Origin: Thuidium tamariscinum
Lineage: Eukaryota > Streptophyta > Bryopsida > Hypnales > Thuidiaceae
DNA length: 64,000 bases
Assembly: GCA_947034885.2 (NCBI GenBank)
Contig: OX344755.2
Span: forward strand, 20,343,052-20,407,051
Reading direction: 5' to 3'
Every line of letters starts with the position of its first letter. Position 1 is the stretch's first letter. Below the pieces are notes generated by a model. That model did not search any database and was not told where the DNA came from. It worked only from the letters and a program-made list of their open reading frames with translations. Positions 58,376 through 64,000 of the stretch are shown here, piece by piece. The position numbers and the translations under genes are program-made.

Positions 58376-59086
58376 GGGTTGTTGTGCACAAGAAACACTT
58401 ACTGTTTTTGGCTCAAAATGATCTATTTTGATGAGTCCTATGACTTTTGGAATAAATTTTCTTTAAATAAGATAAAATATGGGTAATTTGAAGAGCAATG
58501 AAAATATTTTGTCATATAAAATTCAGATCTAAGAAAATTAAACTCTAAAAGTTATGCACAAAAAAAGCACAATGAAAAATATAATGAAAATAGACACTTT
58601 CATGTTTGAATTTTTTTAAATAGTAAAAAAATTCAAAAATTCAAAAAAAAAAGTTTTTTCTAACCTGAAGATGCTTCTCTTCAACCATTTTTATCCTTCA
58701 AAAAAAATTAATTGTGTTCTCTACACATACACAAAGGTAGTCCACTTTGAGCACATATAGAAGTTGGACAATTTTTTATCTTTACAAAATTTCTTCATGG
58801 TCTTGTGTAACTTTAGTAGAAGTCCTTGCATGCCAATTTTGAGCTTAAAATTTGCATTTTTGAGTCAAAATAGGACTTAAAATTCTCAAAATGGCCAAGG
58901 TAGACATCCAATTGGGGGCTGTTTAAAAATAGTAAAATAATTTATTTAATTTTGTAAAATCACATTATGTCTAAAATCTTTATTAATACCTTCATTTCAA
59001 GTTTTATGTAAAATGGACAAACAATGCAAACGTTATAAGTAAAAAAACACCTATCCAAGGCCAACGGGACAAAAAATAGGACAAGT
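58376..59086 (-). mobile_element. T1a element, right end lost
   Basis: Left end GGGTTGTTGTGCACAAGAAACAC with an inserted few bases; body inverted relative to 5440-6167. The right side stops at GGACAAGT, before the terminal repeat. Confidence 0.75.
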
Positions 59087-59099
59087 CCATTTGAGTATG

Positions 59100-59270
59100 A
59101 TTTGACCCTCATGCACCTCAATAAGAGAAAATATGGCTTGAAAAAATAGTATAAATCATGTGAGAGCAAAAATAAGGTCCAATTTATTTTACATGTACAT
59201 AATAATATAGGACAAAGGATAAATACGATGCTTAAGTATTGTCAAATATGACCTTGAGCCACAACAAAAA
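59100..59270 (+). repeat. Repeat H
   Basis: Matches 57830-58310 without E, and 4960-5110 in reverse. Confidence 0.65.
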
Positions 59271-59695
59271 TTATATGATAGTGACTATTGGATAATAATT
59301 TTTTTTGAGTGGAATTACTTGTGTATATGTTTTATAAATACTAGTCGTTTATCCAAAGCCTTGTACTTAGTTATGTTGAATTTGATATATATTAATTCAT
59401 TACAGAAAATCTGAACCGTAAGGAAGGCCGTTCTAGTTTTAGTAAAAGTACAATTATAGTGAAATAAAAAAGTATTCATTTTAAGAATTTTTTTTTCAAA
59501 AGAAAAAAAAGAATTTATAATGTTTATTTAATCAAAAACCTAATGGGGCACATGAGCTGATAGTTGACTTTAGAAATTCTATGACTACCATTTTGGATTG
59601 ATTTTTGTTGTAATTGCACATTCTCATACATCCAAGCAGCCGACACTTAGATTGAAATTTTTTCTAATGTATATTAAATTGTTGGATCACTTGGA
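59271..59695. other. No feature seen
   Basis: AT-rich; no gene or element ends recognised. Confidence 0.45.
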
Positions 59696-59850
59696 TGACA
59701 TCATTGCAAGAAAAACTTTTACTATTTTTTGTTATATGGTGCATTTTGATTTTTGACCCTAACTTTTGCTCTATAGCTCCATAAGGTATTTATGATTATT
59801 ATACACCTCAAATAGCTAATTATTATCTAGAATACCTTAAGATAGTTTTT
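59696..59850 (-). mobile_element. T1b fragment
   Basis: ATCATTGCAAGAAAAACTTT followed by about 130 bases of T1b body (GGTATTTATGATTATTATAC); the rest is missing. Confidence 0.6.
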
Positions 59851-59889
59851 ATTTATTTTTTTAATTTAATTTAATTTTTTATTATGTTG

Positions 59890-60110
59890 AGATTTTCTAG
59901 ATCGTGTGTATTCCTATTGCACTCTTTGTACTATTGCAAAGTCATTGGTGAAGAAGGATGCATAGGCTTGGTTTCGTGGCGTTCTGATCTTCAATGTAAA
60001 AGTTATTGAATTTCAAAGTTTTGATGGATAAAAGAATTAGAAAATTATTTCTACTTTGATTTTGATTGTGGCAAACTGGCAATGGCATAAGGTACTCTAA
60101 TTATTTTTTA
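59890..60110 (+). repeat. Repeat G
   Basis: Shares TTGAGAT, GCATAGGCTTGGTTTCGTGG and AAAGTTATTGAATTTC with 61340-61555. Confidence 0.65.
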
Positions 60111-60835
60111 TATTAAAAATGTTTTACAATCTGAAAGTAATGTCCTTGAATTCAAGGTTACACTTGCATATTTGAATAGGTTAGAACTACTTTTGGCTCC
60201 ATTCAAAAAATGAATTTAGAGTTGAAATTAGAAAGTGGCAAGTCTTCTATTAGACTAGTAGCAATAAATTCAAAGTATTTTAAGAAATAGTCAATTCTAT
60301 ATTATATAGAAGTCTACTAAGTGATCTTCTATTTATTTTCATCTTGGAGGTGGAAATTGCCCCTGGACTCCTTATCATTGAAGAGATACACCTAAGTTAG
60401 GAAGGTTTTGATGTAGGGCTATTAACCTTCATTATTGTTTTATAGCCATCATATTTTTATATAAAAAGCTACAAGGGGCATATTTTCAATACCCTATGTT
60501 TTGTAAATTCATTTGTGTGGTTTTTTAAGTAAGGTTATCTTATGTATAAAATTTAAGTGTCTAATTTTTCTTGCCCCTTCCCTTATATACAAATTTTCCC
60601 TGTTGTCTGCTATACACATGTATTAGATATGCATCATGAAGCAACAACAATCCAATTCACATGCCATTGACAAAGTGGCAATTTTACCCCCCTAAAGGCC
60701 AAATGAATAGTCCATTGAACATACAATTGCAAATCATTCTAGATAGGTTTCTATGAAGTCAAATTTGGTTGGATGCTCACAAAATTTTTCATGCAAGGTG
60801 TGAGCATGTATTCCTTTAGTGAAAATATAATTTTC
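60111..60835. other. No gene seen
   Basis: AT-rich. No element ends recognised; TTAA at 60836-60839 is the target of the next family B copy. Confidence 0.45.
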
Positions 60836-60839
60836 TTAA

Positions 60840-62042
60840 CCCCTAAAGCCCTAAATTGCGTTTTTTGGCAACATAGCAATTTTGGGCAGCTTATTACAAA
60901 TGAAATTTTTATTTTTTTCCTTTGAAATTTTCACAAAACATATTTTCAAGGAATAGCTTTAAGGCCCAACAATTTTTATTACATTGATTGCATAAATAAA
61001 AATTTATGGCATGATATGTTGTTTTCCTTACTCGGTAGGCAACCTAGGCAACTAAATAAATTTCTATAAGAATAAGTTTTTTAAGAAATAAAAATTTGAA
61101 ATTGATTTACTAAATTTGTATCTGTATGGAAAGCTTTTAATCATTCTAATTTAATCAATGAGTCAAAAATTATGAAGAGTTTTAGTTTGGGGTAGTTTGC
61201 AAGTAGTTATAGAATCTCTATTCTACAAAAATGTTTGAAATTCTTTATTCAATTCAATTTTTAATGTTTTTGAAAAAAATTAAAACATTAGATGAATATT
61301 TATACCTTAAGATAGGTTGTTTGTTTTGTTTGTTTTGTTTGTCATGTTGAGATCTCCTGACCCATCCATCCCCTAATTGTGTGCTTGGTACCGTTGGAAA
61401 GCTCTCAGCGAGGACGGGTGCATGGGCTTGGTTTCATGGCATTTCAACTTACAACGAGAAAGTTATTGAATTTCGAAGTTTTAATGGATTCTAAAATTAG
61501 AAAATGACTTTACTTTAGATCTGGCTATGGCATCAGCACATGGCACATTAGTTTTTTATTAAAATGTTTCAACCATTAGAGTTGTCATTTTTTTTTTTTA
61601 TAAATAAATTGTTCACAATTTAGTATTTTTAAGCATTTTTTACTTCTTTCTATTTACTATTTTTTCCCTATATGTTGTACAATTCCATATGATTGAAATT
61701 TTGTGGGCATGTAGACAACTTGCATTGAAGAATGAATTCAAAGAGTAACTGCCATTTTGAACATTTTTATATACAAATGTAACCTTGTAAAGTGCACCTA
61801 CCCAAGTTTCCGTAGAGATTAAAAAATGATTTTTGAATTGCAAATTCAAACGTTAATATCTTGCAATCTATATAGTGAAAATTTCTGAAATTATTTTCAC
61901 ATATTTTTAAACCACCTTATTTCAAAATCCTATAGTTTCATCTGTCGAAAAAAAATTCAAAAAAAATTGCACTTGTACTAGAAATTGTAGTTTTGATTTT
62001 TTGGAGCGTTTTTAGTGAAAACATAGTCAAAACCTTTAGGGT
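60840..62042 (+). mobile_element. Family B element carrying a repeat G insertion (about 1.2 kb)
   Basis: TTAA (60836-60839), CCCCTAAAGCCCTAAATTGC at the left, CCTTTAGGGT and TTAA (62043-62046) at the right. Longer than 62730-63653 by about the size of repeat G (61340-61555), which sits between GGTTGTTT and AATGTTTCAACCATT. Confidence 0.78.
61340..61555 (+). repeat. Repeat G inside family B
   Basis: GTTGAGATCTCCTGACC, TGCTTGGTACCGTTGGAAAG, GGGTGCATGGGCTTGGTTTC. Best preserved G copy; absent from the neighbouring B copy, so it behaves as a separate insertion. Confidence 0.7.
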
Positions 62043-62046
62043 TTAA

Positions 62047-62725
62047 GATTAGACACTTGAATCAAAAGTTATGTTGATAGACTTTTTAGTAGCCCAAGTC
62101 TCATTTGCATCTTTAAATTGGGCATCTTTTGTAGAAATGCTCATCAACTTTTGAAAGTTTGCAAATAGTTTGAAATGCTCTTTAGTTTAAATAGTTTGAC
62201 TTTTGATAGTTTAACTAATAAAACATGGCCATTAATTTTGCAAAAAAGAAAAATTTTAAATAGACCCTATCTATCAAGGCCAACTTATTCATAAAAAATT
62301 CTAATACATAATATTCTTGTATAACCTAAGTTATATTATTTATACATAATTTATATACTAGATTATGTAATCTTTTACAAATCTTCTATACACTCTACAT
62401 ATTATATAAAATTGACCCCTTTGAAATAAAAGAACCCTATATTTTAATTCATGTAGTTTTCTATAAAATTGACAATGATCTCTCTAAGACTTGCATTTTG
62501 AAATATATAAATGCTAATTTGGTGATTATTTTTCTAAATAATCATCACTATATAGAATTATCACAAATGTCTAATTTTCATGTCATTTTTGAAAAATTCT
62601 TTATCTTTACAAATTTAAATTTTAAAGTACCTATTTAAAGTACCTATTTTTTTGAGATTTTGTACTTTTCAAGTTCTACAACTCAAGGAACTTTTCTACA
62701 CTAATTTTTTTAGGGTATAGTTTTA
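62047..62725. other. No gene seen
   Basis: AT-rich spacer between two family B elements. 62580-62715 has faint similarity to T1b body (GTACTTTTCAAGTTCT), without ends. Confidence 0.45.
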
Positions 62726-62729
62726 TTAA

Positions 62730-63653
62730 CCCCTAAAGGACCAACATGCCTTTTTTGGCAACATAACTATTTCGGGTAGGTACGTGTGACTAGAGATTTC
62801 CATATTATGGGACCAAATTTTAATAGAAGGTGTGGACGAGGAATATCTTTAAAGCCTGACAATTTTCGTGACTTTTGACTGCGTGGTTAAAAAGTTATCA
62901 CATTATATGTTGTTTATTTCTCAACTCGGGCAGTTTGGGCAGATCAGAAAAAATCACTTTTTTCGAAAATAAAAATTTGAAATTGGTTTTATATATTTAT
63001 ATATATGTGGAAAGCTTTGAATCATTCCATTTGGACTAATGAGTCAAAAGTTATGAAGAGTTTTAGTTTGCGGGTAGTTATAGATCCCTTCTCTAAAAAA
63101 AACTTCGAAGTCCTTTATTTTACTCAATTTTCAATATTTTTGGAAAAAAATAAAAACATTGGGTGTAGGTTGTTTATTACAACATTTGAACCATTGGGAT
63201 TGGCAAGTTTCAATTTCACAAATAAATTTTTAACAATTTAGTATTTTGAATCATTCTCTACTTCTTTCTACTTACTATTTCTTTTGTACATGTTGTACAA
63301 TTCCAAATGATTTGAAAATTTTCAAGAATGTAGCCAACTTGAATTGAAGAATGAATCCAAAGAGTAACAACCATTTTGAAAAAAAATTCATACAAATGTG
63401 GCCCTCTGAATCACAGCTGCCCGGATTTTCGCAGTGGTAAAAAAAGGACTTTTGCAACTTCAAACACTAATATCTTGCAATCTACATGGCAAAACTTTCT
63501 GAATTTTTTTTTACATATTCTTGAACTAGTAAAATAAAAGATCCTACGGTTACATTATTCCAAAAATATTTTTTTTATAAAATTTGATAGTTGTCCTAGA
63601 AATGACAGTTTTGGAGTAGTTTTGGTGAAAGCATAGTCAAAGAACTTTAGGGG
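62730..63653 (+). mobile_element. Family B element, complete reference copy (924 bp)
   Basis: TTAA at 62726-62729 and 63654-63657. Left end CCCCTAAAGGACCAACATGC, right end AACTTTAGGGG. TTAA target with CCCC...GGGG ends recalls piggyBac-type elements. No transposase frame. Confidence 0.85.
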
Positions 63654-63661
63654 TTAAGAAG

Positions 63662-63780
63662 TATATATTAGCTTTAATTTTTTAAAATTCATATATTATT
63701 TTTTTAATTTTAAAGCACATTGAAAAATTCCAAGTATTGTGAAATACAACAAAATCAATAGATATTTCTTGCAATTACAT
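63662..63780 (-). mobile_element. T1b end fragment
   Basis: Right-hand T1b body (TTTTAAAGCACATTGAAAAA, GTGAAATACAACAAAAT) ending in ATATTTCTTGCAATTACAT, a decayed T1 end. Confidence 0.6.
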
Positions 63781-63854
63781 GTTTTTAAAAAAAAGTGGTA
63801 TCCTAAACATATCAACTCATACCTTCTATAGTTATATCTTAAATACCTAGGTTC

Positions 63855-64000
63855 TGGGTGAGTTCAAGAAAGACCGACCGGTTTCTGTACACTTTGGCCA
63901 TAGTACTCCTGATTTTTCGGGAGTACTTTAAAAATAGAAAAACAATTTTTAAAAATTATGAAAAATATGCTTAGTGTATGTTTTTTGAAGAAGAAGATAT
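63855..64000 (+). mobile_element. T1d element, cut by the window edge
   Basis: GGGTGAGTTCAAGAAAGACC followed by the T1d body (TAGTACTCCTGATTTTTCGG, GAGTACTTTAAAAATAGAAA) as at 22347. Confidence 0.75.

Noticed and set aside
1-64000. LTR retrotransposons or other virus-like elements
   Set aside because: No paired long terminal repeats with TG...CA ends, primer site or polyprotein-like frame seen; long repeats present are explained by segmental duplication.

Overview
This is nuclear plant DNA. The left edge carries intron-split exons of U1-70K in the form seen in land plants (the stretch reading [13 protein letters not shown]). The rest is a very AT-rich, repeat-packed region containing six small GC-rich genes for one secreted cysteine-rich protein. 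I recognised no rRNA, tRNA, CRISPR, LTR retroelement or viral sequence. The species cannot be read from the sequence. The wealth of short terminal-inverted-repeat (TIR) elements with 4-bp or TTAA target duplications makes me lean weakly towards a non-flowering land plant.

Layout. 43-1454: five exons of U1-70K (end of the N-terminal region plus the complete RRM), running in from outside the window. No arginine-rich C-terminal exons were seen downstream. 1.5-8.9 kb: AT-rich repeats and the first mobile elements. 8.9-56.2 kb: a segmentally duplicated cluster with six copies of a 137-codon gene, probably an S-protein-homologue-like (self-incompatibility S1 family) secreted protein. Copies 1 and 2 lie on the minus strand (9254-9667, 19570-19983). 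Copies 3 to 6 lie on the plus strand (25381-25794, 32739-33152, 47824-48237, 55201-55614). Copies 2, 5 and 6 have open frames. Copies 1, 3 and 4 each carry one in-frame TAG, in every case where the others have CAG. Each copy brings its own promoter with a TATA box, a probable leader intron and an AATAAA signal. Two promoter classes exist: class I (copies 1, 2, 6) and class II (copies 3, 4, 5). The block 8.9-20.9 kb (copies 1 and 2) is largely repeated in inverted order at 46.5-56.2 kb (copies 5 and 6).

Mobile elements. The dominant class, here called T1, consists of roughly 0.73-0.76 kb non-autonomous elements ending in GGGTNATTGCAAGAAACAC and flanked by 4-bp target duplications. About eighteen copies or fragments in four main subgroups are listed. 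Family E (about 0.3 kb, ATGG...CCAT ends, 4-bp duplications), family B (about 0.9-1.3 kb, TTAA target, CCCCTAAAG...CTTTAGGGG ends), element F (577 bp, TTAA target) and one 3.9-kb CACTA element complete the set. Nesting is common: CACTA in T1b, E in T1b, T1d inside the end of B, T1c in B, T1d in T1e. Because the host DNA is duplicated, several insertions have an unoccupied paralogous site in the same window, which fixes element ends and relative order. No transposase-like reading frame was recognised, so all of these look non-autonomous.

How it fits together. Repeated duplication of a gene-plus-flank module seems to have built the cluster, and T1, E and CACTA insertions then spread the modules apart. 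Half of the gene copies have decayed by a change typical of cytosine deamination in a CHG context. Family names, repeat borders outside the TSD-defined elements, and the protein-family assignment are my reading of the sequence and were not checked against any database.
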